64,000 nt of DNA. Origin: Calamus simplicifolius. Its lineage: Eukaryota > Streptophyta > Magnoliopsida > Arecales > Arecaceae. The stretch spans positions 829,335 to 893,334 of the forward strand of contig UESW01004010.1 in NCBI GenBank assembly GCA_900491605.1, given 5' to 3'. The notes under the pieces were generated by a model, which was not told where the DNA came from, did no database searches, and saw only the letters and a program-made list of their open reading frames with translations. This document shows, piece after piece, positions 1-11,470 of this stretch. Position numbers and translations under genes: made by a program. Every line of letters starts with the position of its first letter. Within the stretch, counting starts at the first letter, position 1.

Positions 1-30
1 CCCTAACATTTAGCCCTTCTCAAATACAAC

Positions 31-1976
31 TTTAGCCCTAATATTTATTTAAATTTTTCGTTTGAACCATCAGCTAATTTTATTAGTCACAAATGAATTC
101 ATTTGACCATTTGCAGCTTCTTTCCAAAAGAAAGCATATGGCTCACAATATGTTTTAGAAATTATTCAAATAAATAACTATAAATTTTTTTTGATTTTTC
201 CTCCTCTTTTACTTTTTCTTCGTTCCATTTGCTTTTCATTATCAGCATTAAAATACACATTACAATCTAAACTTATATTAGATGTGGAACACATTAATAA
301 TTGATATAGGTAAATTATTTATTACTAAAAAATATTTTCAAAGAAGATTGCATTAAGGTTCCATAATTTTATTATTAAAAAATTTAAAATTTGTTGAATT
401 TAATCCTAAAAATTGATATTGACACTATTTAAAGAATATCAAACAAAAGCACAGTATGTTGTTTTAGGATCTATTTTTTCTTATTTATTAAAATATTTAT
501 CTCAATTAGGCATCCCATACATTAAGAATTTTTTTTGATTTAATCTTTTATTTTTTCTAAAATTCATTGGGCGTTTAATTTAATTTTATATGAAATTAAT
601 TCTATTAAAATATGGCAAGCCAAATATAAAGCCTCATCCTATAAATTATTAGGTAACCTAGAATTTACTAATATAGTATTCAATGTAACTAATAATGTTT
701 GAATTTTTTTATTTGCATTACTCCATTAGACCAATGTACATATGGAGGTGTTACTTGATGCGTAGTTTTATCCGTGTTACAAAATTCAATCAATTTAGTT
801 GAAACATATTCTTCACCTCTATCTATTCGTGGGGTGGGCTCAGGTTCGGGCCAGTCCAAGGCTTGAACCTAGCCCAACCTGCATTCTTTATATATTATTA
901 GTTCTATAATATATAAAATATATATTTAAATAAGGTTAGAAATGAGTTAGTTGGTGCCTTGGTCCACTTTGGTACTTATTGAGAGATCTTTTGTTTGACT
1001 TAATTTTTAAGGCCTTTATATAAAAATTATATATTCAGATCGGGTTAAACCAAGTTTGATCCTTTTTTTTTTTTAAAGCTTGAGCTTAGCCCAAAATTTG
1101 AATAGGTTTAGATACTTAGGTTCGACATGGTTCCATAGGCTAAATTTTGTGACTTGAGCCTAAAACTTTTCAGGTCAAGCTTGGGTAGGCCAACAAATTG
1201 CTTGGCCCAGCCCACGGGTTGTTCGACCCATACTCACCCCTACCTCCATTGGTCCACAAAATTTTAATTTCTTTTCTAATTGATTTTCAACTTAGCTTTA
1301 TAAAATTTAAAGTTGTCAAATAATGAATTGATTAGATAAACATAAAAATATTTTGAATGATCATCCGTACAAGAAATATTCACTTTCATATATCATTACA
1401 TTGTTACTATTACATATGTAACTATAAATTAATTACAATAATTTTATTTCATTCTTCACTGATTTGAATGATTCTCTAAGTTGTTTGGCTTATATATAGT
1501 TTTCACATTTTTAAAAAAAAATTGATTTGAGATTTTGGAATAAAATATAAAATCATCATTCCTTATTCATATTTTGTATACCCAAGCATACCATGCCATG
1601 TATTAGAATAATCAAAATTTGTGACTGATATAGGTCAATGAGAAATTTTATTAATATTAAAAGAAATAATTATTATGTTTAAATAGAACATCCAGAAAAT
1701 AATCGTTTTCAACAAAATTACATTTCTTCTAAATGAAATCTTGTTAGACTCAAATACAACTCTATAACCATGTTGAACTAACAAAGATGCACTAATTAAA
1801 TTTTTTCTAATTTTTGTAGCAGGACAAACTCTATTTATTGTGTAAAATTTTTTAGATGACAACTCTAACTTGGCTTGGCTTTTTCCTATGAATAAAGCCA
1901 CACTCCCATTCCTGATGCCCATAGCTATTGTGCCTGGTGGTTGATGAGAGGAAAAGAAATTTTTATTAGTGCACAT
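31..1976 (-). pseudogene. Ty1/copia gag-pol remnant A (pre-integrase and integrase), unit 1
   Basis: Decayed minus-strand copia polyprotein. Reading from 1976 down: a pre-integrase stretch with SSKKFYTINRV and ASLLVQHGYRVVFESNK (1976-1635), an integrase zinc-domain trace around AKQLRESFKS (about 1550-1450), and the start of the catalytic core (about 1380-1250). A hAT-like insert follows at 823-1241. Then comes the rest of the core with GEEYVSTKLIEFC and the TPPY...SNGV region (about 815-620), and a C-terminal trace with CAFV-Y (about 460). Stops and frameshifts are frequent and no LTR is visible. The catalytic Gly-Glu-Tyr motif is split by the insertion. A long-dead fragment that was duplicated with its unit. 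Confidence 0.75.
823..1241. mobile_element. hAT-like non-autonomous element, unit 1
   Basis: A 419-bp insert inside the integrase remnant. Its ends are imperfect inverted repeats: GGGGTGGGCTC on the left, and AGGGGTGAGTA on the opposite strand at the right. It is flanked by near-identical 8-mers, ACCTCTAT (815-822) and ACCTCCAT (1242-1249), as expected for an 8-bp hAT target duplication. It has no coding capacity and an AT-rich core around TATATATTATTAG. The left end may start a few bases inside the given position. The hAT assignment is inferred from duplication length and end motif. Confidence 0.5.
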
Positions 1977-2229
1977 GCAAACATTATCCTTAAAGTTAAT
2001 GTACTGATCATTTAAATTAAAAATAACATTTTAACTCTGGGCTAGAGATAAAATATTTGTCAGATAGGAAAGAAGCGCCGGTCCTTATAGTGACCACATT
2101 AGCCTATAGTTTAAGGGCAATAGGAGGTCCAAATACTTTAGGGCTTGTCCATGATGGGCATAGCAATCCTTAGCCTTATGATTTGGCTTTCTACATACCT
2201 GACAAACTAATTCTCTCTCTCTCCCTCCC

Positions 2230-2550
2230 TCCATAAGCTTCTCTCTCCACAAGCTGATAAAACTACCATTGTGGACGAGGCGATCAGCTACATCAAAAAG
2301 CTACAGAAAAATGCTCAGCACCTTAAGAAACTGAAAGAGGAATGGATCCGAGGCACAACCTCCGTCGAACCGGCAGAAGTGGGAATGCAAATGGAGGAAG
2401 ACGTCGAGACGACGACAAAGGAGGCATTCAAAGCAGACCAGGCCAAGAACCTGGCAGTGGCGAACTCGTCCATGGATGTCTCCATCCCTCAATACCCCTC
2501 CAGCTTCAGCACTTGGACATCACCTAACATGGTGTTGAACAAATAAGGAG
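2230..2550 (+). pseudogene. bHLH gene fragment A (second exon only), unit 1
   Basis: Starts with a CT-rich tract and a damaged splice acceptor (CCACAAGCTGAT, where the intact paralogue has CCACAG/GCTGAT). It then encodes helix 2 of a bHLH domain (DKTTIVDEAISYIKKLQ), a Glu/Lys-rich linker and the start of the ACT-like C-terminal region, ending at SPNMVLNK and a stop (2546). The first exon with basic region and helix 1 is absent, as is the rest of the ACT-like domain. It is therefore a fragment of the bHLH family found intact in layout at 5214-11470. A raffinose-synthase fragment lies tail to tail with it. Confidence 0.75.
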
Positions 2551-2699
2551 CCACATCGTTATTTGTCATATATTGAGAGTAATGTCTTTATTAACCTTGC
2601 AAACCTTAAGACGAAGTTTTATAGAATTAAAAACTAATATTAATTTTTAGAAAATTCATAATGACTTCTAACACTTCCCCTCCTTGCAAACTTCATGCT
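2551..2699. repeat. Spacer shared in inverted orientation with 16790-16930
   Basis: The stretch between the bHLH and raffinose-synthase fragments, with TAATGTCTTTATT and CATAATGACTTCTAACACTTC, is present as an inverted copy at about 16790-16930. It marks the same ancestral junction in both arms. I see no gene in it. Confidence 0.6.
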
Positions 2700-3112
2700 A
2701 ACAATGCCAAGCTTGTTGTTGCCATCGAGACCTCAATTATTCAACACTCTAACGATGATAACGATGCAAGGGTAGTAGACCTTCCACATGTGAGAATTTC
2801 ATAGTATATTTGATCCTGCGGGGTTGAGGACACCAACCTTCTTGGCAGTTGAAGGCTCCAAGAACACTAATGAAGTTGTTCTGGCTCCCAATCTTGAGAA
2901 TGGTCTTGATCCTCAAAGAGGTAATATCTGGAAAGAAGAGCATGGTGCTTGAGGCAAAGAATGGTATCCTAAGGCAAAGCTAAGTTCTTCAAGAGATTGA
3001 AGGCGTGGTGACCGATGGAGTTGCTCACATAAATGGGGCCATCGAAGATCGCCCGAGATGCGGCGTGTAAGGAAAGCACTTCATAAGTTGTTGTAAGCAC
3101 AGTGCATTATGT
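2700..3112 (-). pseudogene. Raffinose-synthase-family fragment, unit 1
   Basis: Minus-strand fragment of a glycoside-hydrolase-36-type raffinose synthase or related seed-imbibition protein. Reading down from 3112, it gives a LHAASRAI...GPIYVSNS-like stretch, then AFNLLKNLALP, a YCLFED-like stretch, and in a shifted frame VLGAFNCQEGWCPQPRR. These follow the order of the conserved C-terminal third of the family (HAASRAI, YVSD, LLKKLVLP, DCLFEDP, LGAFNCQGGGWC). Frameshifts and stops separate the blocks and the rest of the gene is absent. Assignment to raffinose synthase rather than a seed-imbibition relative is my reading of HAASRAI. Confidence 0.7.
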
Positions 3113-4840
3113 AGCAACCATGTGGTCAAAGATAAAGGTTACATACACTTATAAAGAAAAAAATATATTAAAAGATAAACTTCTATTTGTCATGCTTATT
3201 TTAGTCAAATATGATTCGCACTACATTATCAGTATAATCGTCATTTTGGATGGGGTTTGTTGTATACTCTTCTGCTAAAAAGTAACTCTTTTCTTTATAA
3301 TACAAAACAATGTTAAACCATAAAACAGACAAAAAGTTGCATGATTTCTTGGGGAGAGAAACATATTTGTTATTATTTTTGGTCCAAGTATTATACTTAA
3401 AAATTATGTCGAAATTTTGACACCCATTTTTCTTCATAAGCCTACACTCGTAGCCCTATGAGGTTTTGTTTGGTTGCCACCATCTTCTTAGAAAAAATGC
3501 TTTTCCTGAAAAGAGCTTCCATTTCATTTTGTTTGGTTAACGAAATCCATGCTAGGAAGTTTAATACAAGTACAATAAAAAAGCCATGACTTTCTAAAAA
3601 GCAGCAAAACACATGGGAATTAGGAGGACATCTTCCCACGAATCATGTTTTCTCATAAGCCGACTTATAATGAATCAAAACGAAGCCTCAATGTTCGTGT
3701 TAAAAGATGGGCTACATATTGTGCACTTTCAACCATAATATGTGACATTATAATGGTGTATTTCAAGTGATCCAAAATCTGTTAAGATAGATTGAAAGTA
3801 AAGTTTTCTCAAAAATCAATCTATATCAAGATGAGTTGAGGCTAGAATTTTGAATTCATTAAGAATTTATTTAATTGCAAGCAAAATTACTTAGAAAACT
3901 TATTTTTATTAAAAATAAAATATTAGTTTCATTGGCAAGTAAATTGGCAAATACGAAAAACTCATTTTAAAGTCTTTGAAAAGCCTTTCCTTTTTTTATA
4001 AAAAATATCATTATTTATTTTCTTTCCCTTGGATATTTTCTGGAACAAGTGAACCTTCATAAACTTTGTATATTTGCACAATCATTTATAGCTACCTCTT
4101 CAAGATTTTGCAAAGAATTTTTTTGTAGTGATGTCTTGGGGATGTATTTCACATTTTAATAATTTTTGGTTTCTCGCACTTTTCCTCTTTTTGAATTAAT
4201 TATCTAATTAAGGTATATGGAGAATAACTTGCCAAATACCTGAACTGCTACGTCCCTTAAGGAGTTGAGCTCCATTTGTCATCTAGTAGAATGTCTAGGA
4301 GGTGACTCTTTTCCTTTTTCAATCTGATTCAACTCTTCAATCTCACTTTCCAAAGAGAAGAAGAGCTTCTCCTTGTTTTCTTGTCAAACTTTGTTCTTTC
4401 CTAACCCAAACTCGTCAAGTCCAAAGTTAAGGGTTCAATTCTTCAAACTCCTTATTCATTCATCTAGGATATGAAAGCAGTCCTTAATAACATATGCATA
4501 GTCGTTGCGTAATATTATATGTAAAACAATGCTAATATACAAGGGTATGCAAAGAGAGATATGTAAAGTACCTCTAAAATAATGTCTTTATTATTCTTTA
4601 GAGAGTGTACTTATCTTAAAACTTTTACCAACAGCTTAAAAAAAAATTTATACAAACCATATATAATTATTTTGTGAAACCCTCAAATTTTTGCTCTACC
4701 ATCCAAGCATGTAAACTTAATCCTTGAATGCCATAGTGAAACCTTTCATTCCTTTGCAGAAATTAGATGATAAGATTGCATACATCTAATTCTCCCTTGT
4801 AATGTCAAGACTAAGTTATGAGATGTAGGTCAGGATTTGA
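3113..4840. other. Non-coding stretch upstream of the plus-strand bHLH gene, unit 1
   Basis: About 1.7 kb of AT-rich sequence, repeated in unit 2 at about 45261-46990. I recognise no gene or transposon. Short open frames on the minus strand near 3201-3639 match nothing I know. A roughly 40-bp direct repeat (CCTTTCATTCCTTTGCAGAA) occurs at about 4742 and again at about 4877. Confidence 0.5.
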
Positions 4841-4847
4841 ACATTAT

Positions 4848-4965
4848 CTATATATATCCTTGAATGCCATAGCGAAACCTTTCATTCCTTTGCAGAAATT
4901 CCTCTCGCTGCCAGAGTGAAACGGCAATGCACCCAACCCCATCGCCAAGAAAACAATGCCACGTG
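4848..4965 (+). promoter_or_regulatory. Putative promoter of the bHLH gene: TATA box and G-box
   Basis: A TATA-like tract (CTATATATAT, 4848-4857) lies about 360 bp before the ATG at 5214. A perfect G-box CACGTG in the context GCCACGTGTCC is at 4960-4965, followed by a CT-rich 5' leader (about 5170-5212). Both are kept in unit 2. G-boxes are bound by bHLH and bZIP factors. Promoter function is inferred only. Confidence 0.4.
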
Positions 4966-6306
4966 TCCTCCACAATTAACCCTTCCAATCGTGTTCTCTA
5001 CGAATTCCCCCCACCACCGCCATCTAGGCCCACCAGCCTCTCCCTCTCTTGCCACACGGAGCTCCTTTCCGGTGTGCGGTGTTGCAAGGGAAGGGCCATT
5101 TGGCTCGCAGTTCATTCTTCCCACAGACATCATCCCTTCACCTGAACTCCACCACCATTTTAAACGCTTCCACTCTCTTCCTCTCTCTCTCTCTCTCTTA
5201 TCTATCTCTCTCAATGTCTCAACAAGGAGGAGGAGACGCAGGGGAGCTAGAGGGGCTAGAGGCGTTCCTCTAGAAGGGCAAGCCATGGGAGTTGTTTGAC
5301 TCAGACGACTCCGGCGGGGGCCACGGCGAGACGGCCATGAAGCCGCCGGAGACGAGCTCGAGTATTCCCTCTGCCCCGGCTTCAAACAGCCGGCCGGGCC
5401 AGGGCCCCGTGAAGCGGGCCTTGGGTGAGGGGTCGAAGAGCTCGTCCTCCAAGGGCGGGGGCCAGGAGGGAAAAGGTGGCGGCGAATCGGAACATGAGAT
5501 GTACCTACGGAGAGAGAGGGAGAGGGGGAAGAAGATGAGGACCATGTTCACGAATCTCCATGCCCTCCTCCCTCATCTGCCTGAGAAGGTGCTTTTTTGT
5601 TCTCCACCTACATTAGATCGCTTTTCCTTCTTCATCTTTTTTTTTTTTTTTTTTGAGAAATTGCACCATGTTTCTAAGAAAGAGTAGAAAAGGGAGAAGA
5701 AGACTTGGAGGAAGAAGAAGAAAAGCGATACCGTTCCACTGACGGTGGTGCTTGTCGCGGTGCGCACGAGAACGTTCAAGCATGATCTCCTCCTTTTTTT
5801 TTATTTTTTCGAAAAAGAAAAAAGAGAAGTAATGGAAGTAACAAGAACTGAAAAGAGAGATGTCGATCAGCAGATCAAAGTGTTTGTGGCGTCAGCTCCA
5901 GAGCCATTAGATTGGCTTCTCTGGCCTCCTCCATCTTTTTCCATATAGATTTTTTGGATTTTGCCGATTTTACTTACAATTTTTCGATAGAAATGTCAGA
6001 TCTGCACCCTTTTTTTTTCTAAAGGAAGTGGAGTGGAGTACATTGAGGTGACTTCAAAAGGCGTAATATATTTCTGTTGGCTTCCATTGAGATGGTCTTT
6101 ATTTTTTTTTGGGTTTCTTAGGAGCTTCTTATCAGACGAACCAACATTCATTTTTTACAGTCCTTATAAATCAATCTTTAGCTATTATTCATCACTGATT
6201 TCTTTTTGTTTCTCTCTCTCTCCCCCCCTTAAATTTCTCTCTTCCACAGGCTGATAAAACCAGCATCGTCGATGAGGCGATCAGCTTCATCAAAAAGCAG
6301 GAGTTA

Positions 6307-6793
6307 TGTTGGAATATTAAACTTGTTTTAATGCACTCTTGAAAGACTAAAGGCTTCATGGGAGAAAGGAAGAGTCACTCTTGAAAAGATCAAAGGCTTC
6401 ATGGGAGAAAGGAAGAGTCACTCTTGAAAAGACCAAAAGCTTCATGGGAGAAAGGAAGAGTCATTTTAAAATGATAAGATGGTTCAGAAATTTAAAATTG
6501 ACTCTTAGTATTTTGTAATTGACTCTTAATTTTCTGCAAATGTCTTTTAGTTTTTCTATGCATGTATTAACTAGTGATATATGAAAGGACATCTAGATGA
6601 TTATAAATATGGGAGGTGTTTGCCCATGAAATGTAGAGATGTAGAGAAGTAGAAGAAGTAGAAGAAGATGATGATGATGTTGAAAATAGAGAGAAACCCA
6701 AAAGTTGTATTCCCTCTAATATAGAGTATCATTTTTTTTATTGAAAGAATCCTCCATTTTTATCAATCTTGTGTGCCCACCTTGTTTCCAACA
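6307..6793 (+). repeat. Copia-1 5' LTR
   Basis: 487 bp, TG...CA ends. Contains three near-identical copies of a roughly 55-bp segment around CTTCATGGGAGAAAGGAAGA (6340-6470). The TATA-like TATAAATATG near 6602 may be its promoter. Confidence 0.9.
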
Positions 6794-6839
6794 AGTGGTA
6801 TCAGAGCCTAGTTTTTTGAGAGGATCAATCTTGAGGGAG

Positions 6840-9745
6840 ATGGCCAACGATGGTGTGCATATTCAAGTTCCCAAGCTTACTAAGGAGATCTATGGGAATT
6901 GGTGTATCCAAATGAAGTCCTTATTTGGCTCACAAGATCTATGGGAAATTGTTCAAGATGGCTACACCGAGCCTACAGCAGAGCAAGAAGGAGGGTACAA
7001 TCAAGCACAAAAAGATACTTTAAGGGGCTTAAGAAGAAGAGACAAAAAAGCTTTGTTCCAATTATATCAAGCTTTAGATGAGGTGACATTTGAGAGAATT
7101 GCTGAAGCAACCTCTGCAAATCAAGCTTGGGATACTCTCTCTACTATCTTTAAAGGAGAAGAAAAGGTGAAGCGAATCTGGCTTCAATAATTGCGAGGAG
7201 AATTTGAAATCACCACCATGAAAGAGACGGAAAACATATTTGACTACTTCTCTCGGATATTGGTTATTGTAAACCAATTGAAGAGAAATGGAGAGAAGGT
7301 AGAAGATGTTCGAGTTGTGGAGAAGATACTTCGGTCTTTAACACCGAGGTTTGAGCATGTTGTTGTCGCCATTGAAGAAGCTAATGATGTTGATACACTC
7401 TCCATCAATGCGTTGATGGGCAAACTTCAAATTCATGAACAAAAGATGCAAAAGAAAAATGAAGCACATAATACAGAGCAAATACTTCAATCCAAGGTGG
7501 AGGCAAAAGATCAAAAAGAGAAAGATCAAGGGCTTCAATTGGCATATAGTAACAAAAGAGATGACGGCAACAACTATCGTGGTGGCCGTGGTGGCAGAAG
7601 CAACTACCGTGGTCGTGGTCGAAGCCATGGCTGTGGTCAAAGAAGCTATAATGATGGAGGAGGCCAAAGCTCAAATTTCAACAATGAAAGAGGTGGCAGA
7701 AGAGGTGGACGTGGATGAGGTAGAAGATCAATTGGAGGTCGTAACCAATCAAGATCCAATGTTCAATGCTATAATTGTCAAAAATATAGACACTATAGCT
7801 ATGAGTGTTGGAACAATAAGCAAAGCAATAACATTGAATCCAACAACCAAGAAAGAGAACCGACACTTCTTTTGTCATGCCAAGAAGATGGAGGCTTGAA
7901 GAATATATGGTTTCTTGACTCAGGAGCCTCAAACCATATGTGTGGAAGAAAAGAGCTATTTGTGGAATTGCAAGAAGGGGAGTTTTGTGATGTGAAGTTT
8001 GGGGATCTCTCCAAAGCTCCTATCAAAGGAAGAGGTAAAATCATGATTTGGCAAAAGAATGGTAAACCTGATTTCATTTCCAATGTTTATTATGTGCCAA
8101 GTTTGAAGAGTAATATTTTAAGTATTGGCCAACTATTAGAGAAGGGTTATGCAATTCATATGGAAGGATTATCTCTAACTCTAAAAGATTGGAATGGAAA
8201 GCTGATTACTCGTGTCCAGATGGCGAAGAACAGGATGTTTCCTCTTATCTTAAAGATGGAAGCACAAAATTGCTTGCAAGTGGATATCAAGGACCCTTCT
8301 TGGCTTTGGCATCTCAGGTTTGGACATTTAAATTTTGGAAGTTTGAAATTACTATCTAATAAGGGAATGGTGAAAGGTCTTCCACATATAAATTATCCAA
8401 ATGAAGTTTGTGAGAAGTGCACACTAGCTAAGCATGCAAAAGCTCCCTTCAAAAGTAGAAAATCTTGGAAAGCAACAAGACCATTACAACTAGTGCATAC
8501 TGATATATGTGGACCTCTTCCAGAATCTTGTGGTGGTAACAAATATTTTATAACATTTGTTGATGACTTTAGTAGAAAGTTGTGGGTTTATTTTCTTAAA
8601 GAAAAGTCGGCTGCACTCTTTATGTTTAAATATTTCAAAACCTTGGTTGAAAAAGAAAGTAACAATAAAGTGCAGATTTTGAGATCCGATAGAGGCGGAG
8701 AATATATATCAAATGCTTTTAGAAACTATTGTGATGAAGAAGGAGTTCGACATCAATTCACCGCTCCATACTCTCCACAACAAAATGGAGTGGCCGAGAG
8801 GAAGAACCGGACCATTCTTGATATGACTAGAAGCATGTTGAAAGAGAAGAACATTTCCGAGCATTTTTGGGCTGAAGGGGTGGCATGTGCAGCATATCTT
8901 ATCAACCGAAGCCCAACAAAAGCCATCAAAGGTATGACACCAGAAGAAGCTTGGAGTGGCTACAAACCAGGAGTAAGCCATATGAAGATTTTTGGGTGTA
9001 TTGCCTATGCCCAAGTACCACAAGAGAAGAAGAAGAAGCTTGATGATCGAAGCCAAAAATGCATTTTCATAGGATATAGTGAGCAATCCAAAGCCTACAA
9101 ATTATATAATCCAATGACAAATAAGGTCATCATCAGTCGGGATGTGATTTTCAATGAAGATGGAGTATGGGATTGGAATGGCAAAGATTCTCATATCAAA
9201 TATATAACACCTTACAATGAAGCTGAGGAGAATACAAATGAGGAAGCTACTCAATCAATCTTGTCACCAGCAAGATCATCTTCATCACCACAAGTTACAC
9301 CGACTTCCTCAAGAAGTTCTATAAGCCCTGAAGAGTCAACAAGAAAGTTTAGAAGTATTAGTGATCTTTATGATGAAACAGAAGAAGTTGAACAAGTTGA
9401 TTTATATTGTTTATTTGCTGATATTGAACCTCTAACATTTGATGAAGCTATGCAGAAAGTTGAATGGAGAAAAGCAATGAAGGAGGAAATTCTTGCCATA
9501 GAAAAGAATAATACTTGAGAGTTGACTTCACTTCCAAAAGGACAAAAGGAGCCTGTGAAGATATATGTTGATAATAAGTCTGCTATTGAACTAGCTAAGA
9601 ATCCAGTTCAACATGGAAGAAGCAAACACATTGACACAAGATTTTATTTTTTTCATGATCAAGTTAAGAAAGGTGAAGATTTTCAAAAGCTAAGAAAGAT
9701 GCTTGGAGTCATGGCACCAAGAAAAAACAAGTTTACGGGAGAAAA
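6840..9745 (+). pseudogene. Copia-1 gag-pol, internally deleted
   Basis: One reading frame runs from ATG 6840 to 9518, broken by stops at 7188 and 7716. Gag is followed by a Gly/Arg-rich tract and a CCHC zinc knuckle (CYNCQKYRHYSYEC, about 7768-7810). The protease has WFLDSGASNHMCG (about 7910). The integrase has the HLRFGH and CEKC zinc residues, then VHTDICGPLP, DDFSRKLWVYFL and YSPQQNGVAERKNRT. At 9518 the frame stops (TGA), and after a few codons the text jumps to the end of RNase H (VDNKSAIELAKN, SKHIDTRF). About 1 kb covering reverse transcriptase is therefore missing. Lineage is Tork/Ivana-like by eye. Confidence 0.85.
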
Positions 9746-10232
9746 TGTTGGAATATTAAACTTGTCTTAATGCACTCTTGAAAGACTAAAGGCTTCATGG
9801 GAGAAAGGAAGAGTCACTCTTGAAAAGATCAAAGGCTTCATGGGAGAAAGGAAGAGTCACTCTTGAAAAGACCAAAAGCTTCATGGGAGAAAGGAAGAGT
9901 CATTTTAAAATGATAAGATGGTTCAGAAATTTAAAATTGACTCTTAGTATTTTGTAATTGACTCTTAATTTTCTGCAAATGTCTTTTAGTTTTTCTATGC
10001 ATGTATTAACTAGTGATATATGAAAGGACATCTAGATGATTATAAATATGGGAGGTGTTTGCCCATGAAATGTAGAGATGTAGAGAAGTAGAAGAAGTAG
10101 AAGAAGATGATGATGATGTTGAAAATAGAGAGAGACCTAAAAGTTGTATTCCCTTTAATATAGAGTATCATTTTTTTTATTGAAAGAATCCTCCATTTTT
10201 ATCAATCTTGTGTGCCCACCTTGTTTCCAACA
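9746..10232 (+). repeat. Copia-1 3' LTR
   Basis: 487 bp, the same length as the 5' LTR and differing from it by a handful of substitutions, for example CTTGTCTT against CTTGTTTT near the start. Ends CCAACA at 10232, directly before the AGCTA target duplication. Confidence 0.9.
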
Positions 10233-11470
10233 AGCTATACGTTCAGCAGCTTGAGAAACTGAAAAAGGAACGGATCCCAGGCACGACCTCCGGCGAATCA
10301 TCAGCATTGGGGATGCAGATGAAAGGGATCGAGACGACGACAAAAGAGGCATTCAAGGCAGACCAGGTCAAGAATTTGGCAGTGGCGAACTCGCCCTCGG
10401 CTGTCGCCATCCCTCAATACCCCTCCTGCTTCCGGACCTGGATGTCGCCTAACGTCGTGCTGAACGTGACCGGAGTGGACGCCCACATCAGCATCTGCGC
10501 CGTCAAGAAGCCGCGCCTCTTCACGGCCATCGCCCATGTGCTTGAGAAGTATAACATCGAAGTGATCACGGCCGAAATCAGCTCAAATGACTCCAGGAGC
10601 ATGATCATGATTCATGCCCGTATAAGTAATCCAAGCACTTTCTAAAATATTTCTTCTCGTTTTCCTTCATTGATACAGATTGCAACTTCTTCTGCATAAA
10701 GATAAATAAGATGAGAATAGGAATTTTAAATGATACTTGTGCGTTTTACCAATCTTTGATGATCTGCACTGTGTTTGATCTGGAGAAAAAATATCAGTTA
10801 AAAAAAAAAGATGCTCTAATAATTTCATTCGGATGATCTAGATAGAATTGTTTCAACTTCTGTTCTTCCTCCGCCTACACCAAAAAGAAGGGGAAAAAAA
10901 ACTCAGCTCCTTCCTCAAAATGTCTTGGGAATAATCGATAATTAATTATGTTTTTAGGGGAAGAAAGAAGAATAATTAGCATGAAAAGTTACCCATGCTG
11001 AGAAGTAGTATGTCTGAACAAAGATGGCCTGAAAGCTATTGAAATTCTTTTGAGAAGATAGAAATTTAACTTACAAGGTTATTGAATTAATTCCATTGGT
11101 TAGTGATGAAAAAAAAAGAAGTAATGATAACTTCCAAATTCATATTAGGAATGCCGTGACCTTTGGACTATTATAATTGCTCATTGCAACGGTTTAGCAG
11201 CATTGTAAGAAGTATATCAACTGAATTGAATTCAACAGTAGCTGACAATAAACAAGACTATACTGTTCTCACTGTGACTTAATCAGCCATTTATGTTTAC
11301 TAACATATGTTGTACATTCCTAAATGAGCTTGGTTGAATTAGCTTTCATACTACCTCTATGGTTCATGGAACAGGTGAGCGGAGCATCGGGTCAATCCCC
11401 TCAGATGTTGATGATTGAAAACTTATACAAAAATGCAATTGGCGAGATACTTCTTTGGCTTTCTTCGTGA

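Larger units (their letters stand above)
6307..10232 (+). mobile_element. Copia-1, Ty1/copia retrotransposon in bHLH exon 2
   Basis: Complete in outline: 487-bp LTRs at 6307-6793 and 9746-10232, starting TGTTGGAAT and ending CCAACA. The flanks are AGTTA (6302-6306) and AGCTA (10233-10237), a 5-bp target duplication with one mismatch. A primer-binding site TGGTATCAGAGCC (6796-6808) matches the initiator-Met tRNA end used by plant copia. The interior encodes gag, protease and integrase but has lost nearly all of reverse transcriptase and much of RNase H, so the element cannot mobilise itself. LTRs differ at only a few bases by eye, so insertion is fairly recent. Absent from unit 2. Confidence 0.93.
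5214..11470 (+). pseudogene. bHLH95/ZHOUPI-like transcription factor gene B, unit 1 (disrupted)
   Basis: Three-exon plant bHLH gene. Exon 1 (5214-5588) encodes an acidic, Ser/Gly-rich N-terminus, then a basic region and helix 1 (RERERGKKMRTMFTNLHALL). It ends at a GT donor at 5589. Intron 1 is 661 bp with acceptor TTCCACAG at 6249. Exon 2 (6250-6306, resumed 10238-10621) gives helix 2 (ADKTSIVDEAISFI), a linker and an ACT-like domain with AHISICAVKKP and AEISSNDS. Exon 3 (11375-11470) ends in GEILLWLSS. Phases agree throughout, which supports the model. Defects: stop TAG at 5271 where unit 2 has Cys; Copia-1 in exon 2; intron-2 donor GTAAGT changed to ATAAGT at 10622. The His and last Arg of the usual H-E-R DNA-contact pattern are replaced. 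The bHLH95 name is by resemblance. Confidence 0.8.

Noticed and set aside
3201..3639. Minus-strand small frames, possibly a short gene (copy at 45372-45788)
   Set aside because: They merge into one frame in unit 2 but not in unit 1. No domain, no splice or promoter context, and the AT-rich text gives no coding signal.
4882..5385. Minus-strand 167-codon open frame over the bHLH first exon
   Set aside because: A shadow of the GC-rich exon and leader on the other strand, with no domain.
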